From Planctomycetota bacterium (GTDB taxonomy: Bacteria > Planctomycetota > JACQVV01 > JASMLP01), in the NCBI GenBank assembly GCA_030748635.1, contig JASMLP010000158.1, positions 1 to 47,755 on the forward strand: a stretch of 47,755 bases of DNA, read 5' to 3'. Numbering within the stretch: position 1 is the first letter of the stretch; the number at the start of each line of letters is the position of its first letter. A model generated the notes under the pieces. It did not search any database. It was not told the DNA's origin and worked only from the letters and a program-made list of their open reading frames with translations. This document shows positions 35,371 through 44,110 of this stretch, piece after piece. The translations under genes and the position numbers were made by a program.

Positions 35371-37224
35371 TCAATCGACATTTTGACGTTGCATCGATTC
35401 CAAGACTTTTTCGTTATACACCGCAATCGCATCTTTTCTGCTAAGCATACCAATCACCTTTCTGGGATCTTCCGGTGTTACGACTGGCAATTCATCGATA
35501 TTTCTTCGGGTAAAGCGTCGGAAGGCGACTCCAAGGTCGTCTTCCGGAGTTACAGAGAGGACGTGGGGAACCATGATGTCCTGCGCAACGGTAAGTTGCC
35601 AGATGGACTCATCATATAAATAGGACCGGACATCGTTCGATGAAAAGATTCCCACCATATGATTATCGGCATCCATGACCGGGAAATAATTGTGCCTTGT
35701 TTCACTCAAAAGATGAACAATCCGGTCCAATGTGGTGTCCTCGGTAACGGTATCTGGATACCGCGCCTGGATCTCTTCCATCAAATCATCTACGCGTATA
35801 CCGGCCAGAACATCCACCACAAACTCTCCACGATGAGCAGGAGATTCGAAGCGCGTGGTACACTGGCTTCGATACAGCATGTTTTTACGACAAATCAGAT
35901 AACAGACGAGAGAAACCCACATCGTAGGCAACAGAAGTCGCTGTTGCCCCGTCATCTCCCAGACCATGATGATGGTAGAAATGGGAGCATTCGCGCTACC
36001 GGCGAAAAAGCCGGCCATACCGATAATCACATACACTCGGGGCTCTGACACCCATCCCGGCCAGAGAGCCTGAAACGCCAGCCCACAGGCTCCTCCTATA
36101 CACCCACCTATAACCATGGAAGGCCCGAAAACTCCACTCGACCCACCCGAACCGATCGTCAGCGAAGTCGTAACGATTTTTCCGACCGCAATTGTTAAGA
36201 GCAACAAGATCGACATTCCGGCCGTCCCATCGAGAGATTCCTGCAATGCTCCATATCCGGTGGAAAGTACAGCCAGAACCCGAGGGTCATCCGCCATCAT
36301 GGCATGCAAGCCAAGTGCGAAAAGACCCGCGATACCGGCGCCGATCATGGGGCGGAAATGCGGCCGACAGGGTATTTTCTTGAAAAGATCGTGGGTTCCA
36401 TAAAACATCCGCGTGAAGCTAAACCCTGCGACACACAAGGCAAGTGCCATCAAAGTCAGCGGTAGCAATTCGCGAAAGGAACCTAGCGAAAAATCCAGAG
36501 TGATTCCAAAAAGCGGGACGAATTGAAGATGACTGGGCAAAAACAGTGAATAGGTAGTAAAAGCCACCATCGACGCGATCGCCGCGGGGATCAACGCCTC
36601 GGTTTCCAGGTCGGAGGTGCTGTAAAGGATCTCACTGGCGAAAAGAGCGCCCGCCAGCGGTGCCCGAAATATCGCGGCGACACCAGCCCCCATTCCCGCC
36701 GCCATCAGAATGCGCCGATCTCGTACCGACAGCCGCAATCGCGTACCCAAAAGAGAGCCAAACCCTGCCCCGATCTGCGCAATCGGCCCTTCACGGCCCC
36801 CGGACCCTCCCGTCCCCAGAGTAATCGACGACGCTAGCATTTTGATCCACGGGATTCTAGTAGGAATCTGTCCCCCATGGTTGTGAAACGCGTCGATGGC
36901 AGAATCCGTACCGTGTCCTTCGGCCTCGGGAGCAAACATATAGACCAAACACCCGGAGACCAAGCCGCCCAAGGCCATGACCAGTGGGATGAGCCAAAAT
37001 CCTTCAGGCCCTTCCATGGCGGAAATCCAGTGGTGCTCTCCAGAAGGTTCGCCGGGGATGTATCCGGTAGTTCGCGCCAGAAATCCGCCCATGACCGCTT
37101 GAGAAAGGACCTGAAACAGGACCGCTCCAAGCCCCGCAATCACTCCGATCAGGGTACAAAGTACCACCCATTTCCCAGGTCCTGGCTTGGCAAGAAAACG
37201 GTGAAAACGTTCGCCTAGTTTCAT
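35371..37224 (-). CDS. ClC-type chloride channel or transporter with two CBS domains, 617 aa
   Basis: The ClC fold covers about residues 15-440 with many membrane segments. The anion-site motifs are GGSGGREGPIAQIG (gating Glu present) and GSGGSSGVFGPSMVIGG. The first motif, GSGIP in classical ClCs, reads EGHGTDS. The internal proton-pathway Glu of E. coli ClC (second Glu of LFIIEEM) aligns with Ile in LFASEIL, so coupling to protons may be altered or absent. Two CBS domains (about 480-610; ending PEDPRKVIGMLSRKDA) could sense nucleotides. It moves anions across the inner membrane. It is the first gene of the ClC - hisS - kinase run, with a 33-base gap to hisS. No specific ion is assigned. Confidence 0.9.
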   Translation of the reverse strand: MKLGERFHRFLAKPGPGKWVVLCTLIGVIAGLGAVLFQVLSQAVMGGFLARTTGYIPGEPSGEHHWISAMEGPEGFWLIPLVMALGGLVSGCLVYMFAPEAEGHGTDSAIDAFHNHGGQIPTRIPWIKMLASSITLGTGGSGGREGPIAQIGAGFGSLLGTRLRLSVRDRRILMAAGMGAGVAAIFRAPLAGALFASEILYSTSDLETEALIPAAIASMVAFTTYSLFLPSHLQFVPLFGITLDFSLGSFRELLPLTLMALALCVAGFSFTRMFYGTHDLFKKIPCRPHFRPMIGAGIAGLFALGLHAMMADDPRVLAVLSTGYGALQESLDGTAGMSILLLLTIAVGKIVTTSLTIGSGGSSGVFGPSMVIGGCIGGACGLAFQALWPGWVSEPRVYVIIGMAGFFAGSANAPISTIIMVWEMTGQQRLLLPTMWVSLVCYLICRKNMLYRSQCTTRFESPAHRGEFVVDVLAGIRVDDLMEEIQARYPDTVTEDTTLDRIVHLLSETRHNYFPVMDADNHMVGIFSSNDVRSYLYDESIWQLTVAQDIMVPHVLSVTPEDDLGVAFRRFTRRNIDELPVVTPEDPRKVIGMLSRKDAIAVYNEKVLESMQRQNVD

Positions 37225-37421
37225 GAACCTTCCCGCTTGGGTTCACCCCCCTCCCCGATATGGGAAGCGCGGGGTTGGTCGCGGACCCTACCCGCGAAGA
37301 CCACGCGATGTCAAGCACACCGTCTACTCTTTATCTAGTCGTTCCTTCGCGTCCAGAAAGATTCATTCAGACGCCTAGATACTCAGACAATCCATTCCTC
37401 AAAAGCCTTATCGGAACGATT

Positions 37422-37853
37422 TCAACCCACGAGTGAGGACAAAAATGTACGCCTTTCCCGAGCTGTTCCTGTGGTCTCCTCTTCGATCAAAAGGTGATCA
37501 TAGATTTCATCCAGGAAGTGGTGCCGATTCAATCCCGACTGGAGAACAGCTACCGCCCCACTGAGCTCAGCTCTCACACGTCCCCTTTTTTCCCAGTCTT
37601 CTGACACCAAGGCAACCGGTATCGATTGAGTGTCTCGATGATTGCGGAGAAGACGACAAAACTGAAATCCATCGATCGGCGCCAACCGAGTATTTGCGAT
37701 GACAAACGCGGGTCGAAACCTCTTGACCCAGCTAAGCGCGACCCGTTGGTCAGATGTCGAGAGAACATGGAACCCGTCCGCCATGAGCCAGGAACGCCAC
37801 TCTTCTCTTAAAATCCGGCACTCTTCCAGAATCAAAACAATCCTTTTCGACAT
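37422..37853 (-). CDS. Receiver-like protein lacking the phospho-acceptor Asp, 143 aa
   Basis: The fold is that of a two-component receiver domain: KRIVLILEE at the start (acidic pair EE at 10-11), then FRPAFVIANTRLAPIDGFQF, IPVALVSED and GAVAVLQSG. The residue at the phosphorylated Asp position is Asn54, and the conserved Lys position is Ser106. Phospho-transfer by the usual chemistry should not occur; it may act as a constitutive or ligand-driven pseudo-receiver. There is no output domain; residues 125-143 are a short charged tail. I start at 37853 (MSKRIVLI), just after GGGGAGGAG; the in-frame upstream start (37883) lacks such a site. It is divergent from the P450 gene. Confidence 0.75.
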   Translation of the reverse strand: MSKRIVLILEECRILREEWRSWLMADGFHVLSTSDQRVALSWVKRFRPAFVIANTRLAPIDGFQFCRLLRNHRDTQSIPVALVSEDWEKRGRVRAELSGAVAVLQSGLNRHHFLDEIYDHLLIEEETTGTARERRTFLSSLVG

Positions 37854-38057
37854 GGACTCCTCCCCAAGGATTCGATTTCCCAACCTTCATTCCTTATATG
37901 GTGCATCGATCCCTCCGAGGCAAATCCTTTGCCAACTTTTTGTCGAAACGAGCATCCGACTTGCTCTTGCCATCCAGAAAGACAGGGACAATCATTTCGC
38001 ATAGAACCTGTTCACCGCTCATTGCCCGCACGAATTTCGATCGGTATATTCTCAAAG

Positions 38058-39383
38058 ATGACACTTCCCCCCGGCCCCAAGAAACCGGCTCTTCTGCAAG
38101 CGTGGGATTGGGCTACACGCCCCCTTGAGCTTCTTCAAGAGTGTCATGCCAGGTATGGGACTCCGTTCACTCTACGATTCCCCGGTCAACGCGCCCTAGT
38201 CGTTGTTTCCGACCCCAAAACGGTTCAAAGCATTTTCACCGAACCAGGTGTCCTCTTCTTATCGGGACGCGCGAACCAGAACTTCAAACATTTCGTTGGT
38301 GAAAATACCGTTTTTGTTCTGGACGGCGCTCAACATAAAAGACACCGCAAGCTGCTTCATCCGCCCTTTCTGGGAGAACGGATGCGAGCCTACGGCTCCC
38401 TCATCTCCGAACTCACTCTCGAAGACATGAGGAAATGGCCTACAGGAAAGCCTATCTCCTTTTTCGATGCCATGACCCGAGTCACTCTCCAGATTATCAT
38501 TCGGGCCATCTTCGGGATTCAAGACCCGGCCAAGATTTCAAAACTCATAGAAGAGATTACTCGTCTGACCACTGGCGCCTGGCCTGCCCTCCTTGCGTTT
38601 CTTCCGATTCTCCGCGTGGACCTGGGATCATGGAGTCCCTGGGGCCGGTTTATTGCGACACGATCACGGATTGACGAGATCCTCTTTCAAGAAATTCAGA
38701 ATGCGGGGAAATCTCCTCATCTGCGTGAAGACATCCTTGCCAAGCTGATCGAAGAAGGACGTCGGCGGGAAGATGAACTGTCCTCACAGGAAATTCGCGA
38801 CGAACTACTCACTCTTCTGGGCGCAGGACACGAAACCACAACCGCGGGTCTTGCCTGGGCGCTCCAGTGGATCCTTGGACAGGAGTCCATCCGCTCACGC
38901 ATCGTTGAAGAGATCGATACCCATGGGATCTTGTTCGATCCGATAGGGTGTAAACGACTCCAATTTACCGAATCGAGCCTCTATGAAACCTTGCGATTAC
39001 ACCCTCCTCTACCGATCGTTATTCGCTGGTTGTCATCTCCTCACCCTCTGGGCCCCTATGAATTGCCGGCAGCGACCCTTGTCTGTCCGTCTCCCTATCT
39101 AACTCAACGATCTCCCGAAATTTACCCTGATCCCGACGTCTTCCGTCCTGAACGTTTCTTGGAAGGGCGCCCCAACCCATTTCACTACTACCCGTTTGGA
39201 GGTGGGATTCGCACCTGTATCGGCATGTCCTTCGCTTTGTATGAAATGCGGATTATTCTTACAACCATCCTCAAACACACTCACCTCCAGTTCCCTGAAT
39301 CACCAACCCATAAAGCTCGTCGCAAAGGAATTATCGTCATACCGGAACATCGAACCCCCATCATCCTGGATTCCTGGCGATGA
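38058..39383 (+). CDS. Cytochrome P450, 441 aa
   Basis: All P450 hallmarks are present: I-helix GAGHETTTAG (oxygen activation), ExxR in ESSLYETLRLHPP, PERF, and the heme loop FGGGIRTCIGMSFALYEM with the Cys ligand. No N-terminal membrane anchor is seen; the protein begins with PPGPKKPALLQ, so it is probably soluble. It resembles bacterial CYP110-like enzymes by eye. Substrate unknown. It needs electron-transfer partners that are not encoded nearby. I start at 38058; the longer frame from 37929 adds 43 residues unlike the family. The ribosome binding site is weak. The stop overlaps the hydrolase start (ATGA), so the two enzymes probably act on the same compound. Confidence 0.92.
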   Translation: MTLPPGPKKPALLQAWDWATRPLELLQECHARYGTPFTLRFPGQRALVVVSDPKTVQSIFTEPGVLFLSGRANQNFKHFVGENTVFVLDGAQHKRHRKLLHPPFLGERMRAYGSLISELTLEDMRKWPTGKPISFFDAMTRVTLQIIIRAIFGIQDPAKISKLIEEITRLTTGAWPALLAFLPILRVDLGSWSPWGRFIATRSRIDEILFQEIQNAGKSPHLREDILAKLIEEGRRREDELSSQEIRDELLTLLGAGHETTTAGLAWALQWILGQESIRSRIVEEIDTHGILFDPIGCKRLQFTESSLYETLRLHPPLPIVIRWLSSPHPLGPYELPAATLVCPSPYLTQRSPEIYPDPDVFRPERFLEGRPNPFHYYPFGGGIRTCIGMSFALYEMRIILTTILKHTHLQFPESPTHKARRKGIIVIPEHRTPIILDSWR

Positions 39384-40324
39384 ATTTGAGAGGACATGCG
39401 TGGACCCTTCTCAGCCCCTTACGGGACTACTGGAATCCTCCTTGCCCTCCCCCATCCAGCGATTGGATCGCCACATCGATCGACCCTGTTCGCGGGGAAG
39501 TCCGACACACTGGACGTTGGTCTCACCTTCCAGATAACAAATCCCTGGTCATCATCGTTCACGGCCTGGGGGGAAATCCGGAAAGACCCTACTGTTTGAA
39601 AGCAGCCTCCATCGCCAACCGTTTCGCGTGCTCAAGCCTAAGAATCTCACTTCGCGGAGCGGATCATCGAGGTAACGACTTTCACCATGCCGGACTAACT
39701 GAAGATTTACACACCGCGCTACTTTCTCCCCAACTGGCCGGATATCAATCCATATTCCTCCTGGGATATTCGGTCGGCGGACACATCTGTCTCCGCTACG
39801 CAACCGAGAATATGGATCCTCGAGTCCAAGGTGTCGCAGCGGTATGTCCCCCTCTGGATCTCGTTGCCGTCGGTCGTGCCATGGACTCCAGAAGTCGCAG
39901 CTTCTACCGCCACAGCATTCTCAATTCACTCAAAAGGATGTACTGCGTCCTGGCGAAAAACCATGCGGTTCCCACCCCAACTTCTATCGTGAATCGAGTC
40001 CGTACTTTTCGCGAATGGGATAGCCTGACCATCGTCCCACGTTTCGGATTCGAGGATGTCGCCCACTATTATCGTTCGATGAGTGTGGGGCCACACCTCG
40101 GTTCGATCACCGTTCCCACGCTAATCGTATCCTCCGTGGAAGACCCCATGATTCCGTTCGAAACAGTAGCCCCCTACCTCCACCCGAGGGGTTCATCAGT
40201 CGAGGACATCCAGTTCACTGGATCGGGGCACATCGGATTTCCAACCAAGCTCCCACTCCCCCGATCGTCCCGAATGGACCTGGAGTCCCATATTCTTCGC
40301 TGGTTTCTTGAACGTTCCGACTGA
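39380..40324 (+). CDS. Alpha/beta hydrolase (YheT-like), 314 aa
   Basis: The alpha/beta hydrolase core is visible: oxyanion region VIIVHGLGGNPERPY, nucleophile elbow GYSVGGH (Ser), the acid residue in SSVEDPMIPF and the catalytic His in GSGHIGF. The N-terminal 'W.P....GGNPERPY...' layout resembles the YheT/ABHD esterase group, which acts on lipid or ester substrates. The start ATG overlaps the P450 stop by four bases. A hydrolase paired with a P450 suggests modification of a lipid, ester or secondary compound; this is inference. It ends four bases before the convergent lipoprotein gene, with no room for a separate terminator. Confidence 0.85.
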   Translation: MNLRGHAWTLLSPLRDYWNPPCPPPSSDWIATSIDPVRGEVRHTGRWSHLPDNKSLVIIVHGLGGNPERPYCLKAASIANRFACSSLRISLRGADHRGNDFHHAGLTEDLHTALLSPQLAGYQSIFLLGYSVGGHICLRYATENMDPRVQGVAAVCPPLDLVAVGRAMDSRSRSFYRHSILNSLKRMYCVLAKNHAVPTPTSIVNRVRTFREWDSLTIVPRFGFEDVAHYYRSMSVGPHLGSITVPTLIVSSVEDPMIPFETVAPYLHPRGSSVEDIQFTGSGHIGFPTKLPLPRSSRMDLESHILRWFLERSD

Positions 40325-40328
40325 ATAC

Positions 40329-43013
40329 TCAACCGTGGTTCGAGGCGAATTCCCCAGGACAAAAGAGTCGACTGTATAAAGAACTCGCAAACGGGTCCAA
40401 AACCTGTGAGCGCCGGCAGAGCATGAGGAAATTCTTTCCCGCGGAAAGAGCACTTTCGACCGATTCTATCCGCAGGGCTTTCACCAACAACCCGACCAGA
40501 AGACAACCGATCAGCATCGGGACCAACGCGGTATTGAAAACCAGGGTGAGCAGGATCCCACCCGAGATGAATAGCATCAGTGCCGGGAAGTACAAGACCG
40601 GATAGCGAGCAATCCATCGGGAGACCACGCTACTGTCGCTGTAATAGAGAGCGGTGAAGGCTGTTCCTCCGGGAAGATGGCGAAGAACTCGATCCCTGAA
40701 CTGGCGATAGGGCTCGAGGAGGAATTCCCAGGGGGTCCCCCCCGCGATTTCAGTCATCGCGCACACACCAAATCCGAGTCCACCGGTCAGAAGATCCGGA
40801 ATCGGATAATCCGCTGGCGCCTCAGGAATGACCAGATCCCCCACCACGAAGAGATAATCGGAATCTCCCCAGATCTCTACGTTGGCGAAGTTATCAGAGC
40901 TGAAACTGGAGTCTTTGTCCGATGGCGTCTGTTCTGCGAAAGCCATCAGATAGGGCATCGCGATCTCAGCGATGGTTTTGAAAAAGCCGTCCAAGCCGCT
41001 CGCCCCACCAGGAATACCGATGGATGGCAGTTCGTCGACCCGGACATCCATATGGGAGAGGAAGTCAGCCTGAATAGACACTTCGAGGTTCTGCGGTTGA
41101 ATCGAGAATCCACCATCGGCCTGCCACACATAGTCGGTCAGTGGGCAGTCGATGTCCATCACTGCGCTGAAAACCAGCTGCCTGGTGTTGCCAGGGGTCC
41201 AGTAGAAGTCGATGACCATCTCGTGAATCTGCGCGATGATATCCTCACCATCGTGTCCCAGGACCAAGACCGGGGAGACCAGAGGACGGACTTCGATATC
41301 GACGAGATCGGTAATGAAGGAGAGGTCCTCTAATCCGAGCGGAATCAATTTATTGACAAGATCTGCCAGCATCGGCCCATCGATCAATTCGCTCATTCGA
41401 AGATTCATGGCGCCGGACCGGAACCCTTCATAGAGCGCCTGATTGAGCAAGTCGTCGGAAAGGGCCAGAGTCAGATCTTTGGGTGTCGGTACTTCCAGAA
41501 ACTCTTCGTTGGGAGTGAAGAGGAACCCCTTCTGATTGTATGGAAAATTTTCGTCGGGCTTCACAGCGATCGTTCCCGACCGATTCAAGAACCGACAACT
41601 GTCCTCGTAGATATCGATGGCTGCTAATTCACCACTGACATAAAACTCAACCCCGAAAACGTCCTTTACGAACGGCTTGTCGACCACGATCAGCTTGTTC
41701 ATCTCCTCGGCCATTCGGGCCGGGAGTTCTTTGCGAAGAATCTCAGGAACCAGATTCTCGGCATACTCTTCGAGAAAAAGGCCGATCCGCTCACGAATGG
41801 AACTGGGAACACCAGGAACGTTGACAAGAATGCCTTCCAGGTCGAATTTCTGGTCGTGCATCAGAACTTCAGCTTCTCCTCCAGGAGATTTCTGGATATC
41901 CAACCAGAGTTCGTAAGTGGCTTTTTGAATGAACGTATGCGATTGCAAGTCGAAGGAGGCTATCGCGGATCGCGCCTCGATGTTCGTCGTGACATAAAAG
42001 TCCAGGATGGTGGCCTTCAGATGAGCCATGTTCTTTTCGAAGTCGATATCGATGGTGAGGCGCCGATGTCCCATCCCTTCGAGTGTGACATCCGCTCCAA
42101 GAAAACCGAGCTTATAACCGTACACGTTTTCTCCCAGGGGCAGTTCCTTGTACAACTCCCAGGGGGGTAACTCCGCTTCTATTTGTTTTCCGATCGCGTA
42201 AATCCCGCTATCGGTGATAACCGTATGACTGGCTTGCTCGATCGAATGGCCTGAAGTGCGATATTCGCCGCCATAGATGCTGATCTTGTGAATACCCTCT
42301 TGACCCAGTACATCTGTGGCGCGGACCAAAATGCGGTGTAGTCCGGGTCGACCGAAAGCGGCCTCGAAGAAGAAGCGTCCCTCTTGGGCATCCCAACCTC
42401 CCAATTCGGAAGAATTGACATCCCCATCGATTTCAAGGGAAACATCCGCAATGGAGGCTCCGTTAAATGGCAAAACGGTTCCTTGCACAACGAACAGATC
42501 TCCAACCGGAACGAACTCGCCAAGAGTCGGTTGATCGATCCTGACGACAGGCCCGGGATTGGAACTGGAGAACAACGCCCCAGAATTCGACCCGGAGTCG
42601 CTACGGGTCGGAGTGGAAGTGGACGCGGTGGAACCGGCTTGGTGATGCCAGATAAAAGAGCTTTCTGCCCGGAGCGGATTCTGAGTACCTGTTTCAAGTG
42701 CCGTGATAACCAGGGTATTTGTCACGCCGTCCAGGAGAAGTCCCTCCTCGATCGTCCCCACGAGAAATACACCGCTGGAACGGGATTCGACCTGAACTCC
42801 AGAAAGGGGATAAACTTGGCTGTTCACAAGAATCTGCACGGACGACTGAACGACCGGGACATCTGCCCGGATTTCAAAGTTCGTGGTTGTGACCGTGGAA
42901 CCGCTATTGGGAGCAATGATGGTGAATCCGTTGGGATTGTCGTTGGGACAACCCGTCATCAACGTGACGACCAGAAGTAACCCAAGGAGTCGGATAGTGG
43001 AGCGCCGTTTCAT
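40329..43013 (-). CDS. Large lipoprotein with Ig-like, probable TULIP-type and CFI-box-like regions, 894 aa
   Basis: A lipoprotein signal (lipobox LMTGC, Cys22) anchors the protein. Residues about 25-125 and 155-250 look like Ig-like domains (IIAPNSGSTV; IDQPTLGEFV), joined by a Ser/Thr-rich linker. Residues about 260-690 resemble bacterial BPI/TULIP-like lipid-binding modules: amphipathic strands and helices, with the telling LSDDLLNQALYEGFRSGAM near residue 517. Residues about 750-810 match the CFI-box C-terminal domain (EPYRQFRDRVLRHLP, TALYYSDSSVVSRWIARYP), but the CFIATAAYG core reads CAMTEIAGG. Two hydrophobic segments (about 807-845) and a basic tail follow. The 39 residues upstream in frame are not family-like; I start at ATG 43013 after AGG. 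A lipid-transport or lipid-sensing role is inferred. Confidence 0.75.
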   Translation of the reverse strand: MKRRSTIRLLGLLLVVTLMTGCPNDNPNGFTIIAPNSGSTVTTTNFEIRADVPVVQSSVQILVNSQVYPLSGVQVESRSSGVFLVGTIEEGLLLDGVTNTLVITALETGTQNPLRAESSFIWHHQAGSTASTSTPTRSDSGSNSGALFSSSNPGPVVRIDQPTLGEFVPVGDLFVVQGTVLPFNGASIADVSLEIDGDVNSSELGGWDAQEGRFFFEAAFGRPGLHRILVRATDVLGQEGIHKISIYGGEYRTSGHSIEQASHTVITDSGIYAIGKQIEAELPPWELYKELPLGENVYGYKLGFLGADVTLEGMGHRRLTIDIDFEKNMAHLKATILDFYVTTNIEARSAIASFDLQSHTFIQKATYELWLDIQKSPGGEAEVLMHDQKFDLEGILVNVPGVPSSIRERIGLFLEEYAENLVPEILRKELPARMAEEMNKLIVVDKPFVKDVFGVEFYVSGELAAIDIYEDSCRFLNRSGTIAVKPDENFPYNQKGFLFTPNEEFLEVPTPKDLTLALSDDLLNQALYEGFRSGAMNLRMSELIDGPMLADLVNKLIPLGLEDLSFITDLVDIEVRPLVSPVLVLGHDGEDIIAQIHEMVIDFYWTPGNTRQLVFSAVMDIDCPLTDYVWQADGGFSIQPQNLEVSIQADFLSHMDVRVDELPSIGIPGGASGLDGFFKTIAEIAMPYLMAFAEQTPSDKDSSFSSDNFANVEIWGDSDYLFVVGDLVIPEAPADYPIPDLLTGGLGFGVCAMTEIAGGTPWEFLLEPYRQFRDRVLRHLPGGTAFTALYYSDSSVVSRWIARYPVLYFPALMLFISGGILLTLVFNTALVPMLIGCLLVGLLVKALRIESVESALSAGKNFLMLCRRSQVLDPFASSLYSRLFCPGEFASNHG

Positions 43014-44110
43014 ATGCCTGAATTTCCCTAATTTTGTCTTGTCGGCTTCGACCCACGAATTGGAGGTCGATTCGAAAGGATCAACTGCAATTAATGTTCC
43101 TTTTAGCCTATATATAGGGGTGTTCCGCAATATTGTGCGCTACATCTTTATATAAAAGGACTTAGCCAGCTCTTCACCTCCGAAGAGATTCCGGATAAAA
43201 CGGCGAAAATGCTGAGAGTTACAGAACGAAACAGGGGTCTCGTTCCTTTGCGAAACAGACCAGTCGTCAAGGAGTATGGGTAAAATCGTTCGTTTCACAG
43301 CCTAAATGATCGGAAATAAGCGACTTCACCGGGTCCCATGGATCGATTCCATTCTTGTTTCATTTCTCTACACTAGCTCGACATCTTTCACGGCCCTGTA
43401 CATGTCGACAATCTTCAGAACTCCTTTTCTAACTGTTTGCTGGTTAAGTCTTTACGGCCCATGATGAATCTTTGGATTCTTGAACAGAGATACTTCCGTC
43501 ACGGGTTTTGTTCCCGCCTCCGTTCCATGCCCTCCTGGGCCGAAACCTGGGCAAAGGTTACCTCAAATGAAGTGTCAAAATGAACCGAACATTTCTCGAA
43601 CTTCATGGCTCAGCACGATGCCAAAACATCCAAATTCGTCCTCAAGAATGAGTTCGTTCTCTTTCTCTAACCACATAACTTAGCGCTCTCCTATTCGACC
43701 GAACGAGCAACGATTCCCCTCGCTTCAGAAATGTCGACTCCAAGAGGAATGACAACGACAATCATAAGAACGCGGACCCGCGATTCTTCCCCCCCCCAAT
43801 TGTTCCCGGTAAAACTCGTCAGATGGCGCCCAAAACAACCCAGGCGCCTTCCTCTTGTCGTGAATACCTCGGCCCGATCCTTTCGGTTATTGGGATATAG
43901 AATTCCGTCCGAGGTTGATCTTCACCATAACTTGTGTACACTGCCTACGTATTGGAATGGTTTCTCCATCTGAATGGAGCTTCCATAGTCAAGAATCCAG
44001 ATGCATGCGCGGCATGTACCCTGGATGACTCAACACGAAGGCGCAGAGGACAAAGCCTTAGACCTTCGGGAGTTTTCGAGTCAACATCTTCCCTAACCGG
44101 AACGCCTAGG
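43014..44110. other. Long intergenic region (1.1 kb) without a convincing gene
   Basis: This lies between the divergent lipoprotein and recQ genes. Short frames exist (for example 43461-43580 and 43480-43683, plus), but none has a ribosome binding site with protein-like composition. A perfect 12-base palindrome CCTATATATAGG (43108-43119) lies 95 bases upstream of the lipoprotein start and could be a promoter-region operator. A run of nine C (43791-43799) is present. No tRNA fold, terminator or repeat was found. It may hold an RNA gene I cannot recognise, or be degraded sequence. Confidence 0.4.

Noticed and set aside
43934..44110. N-terminal extension of recQ
   Set aside because: The 59 residues are not protein-like, and the ATG at 44111 gives a sensible basic N-terminus.
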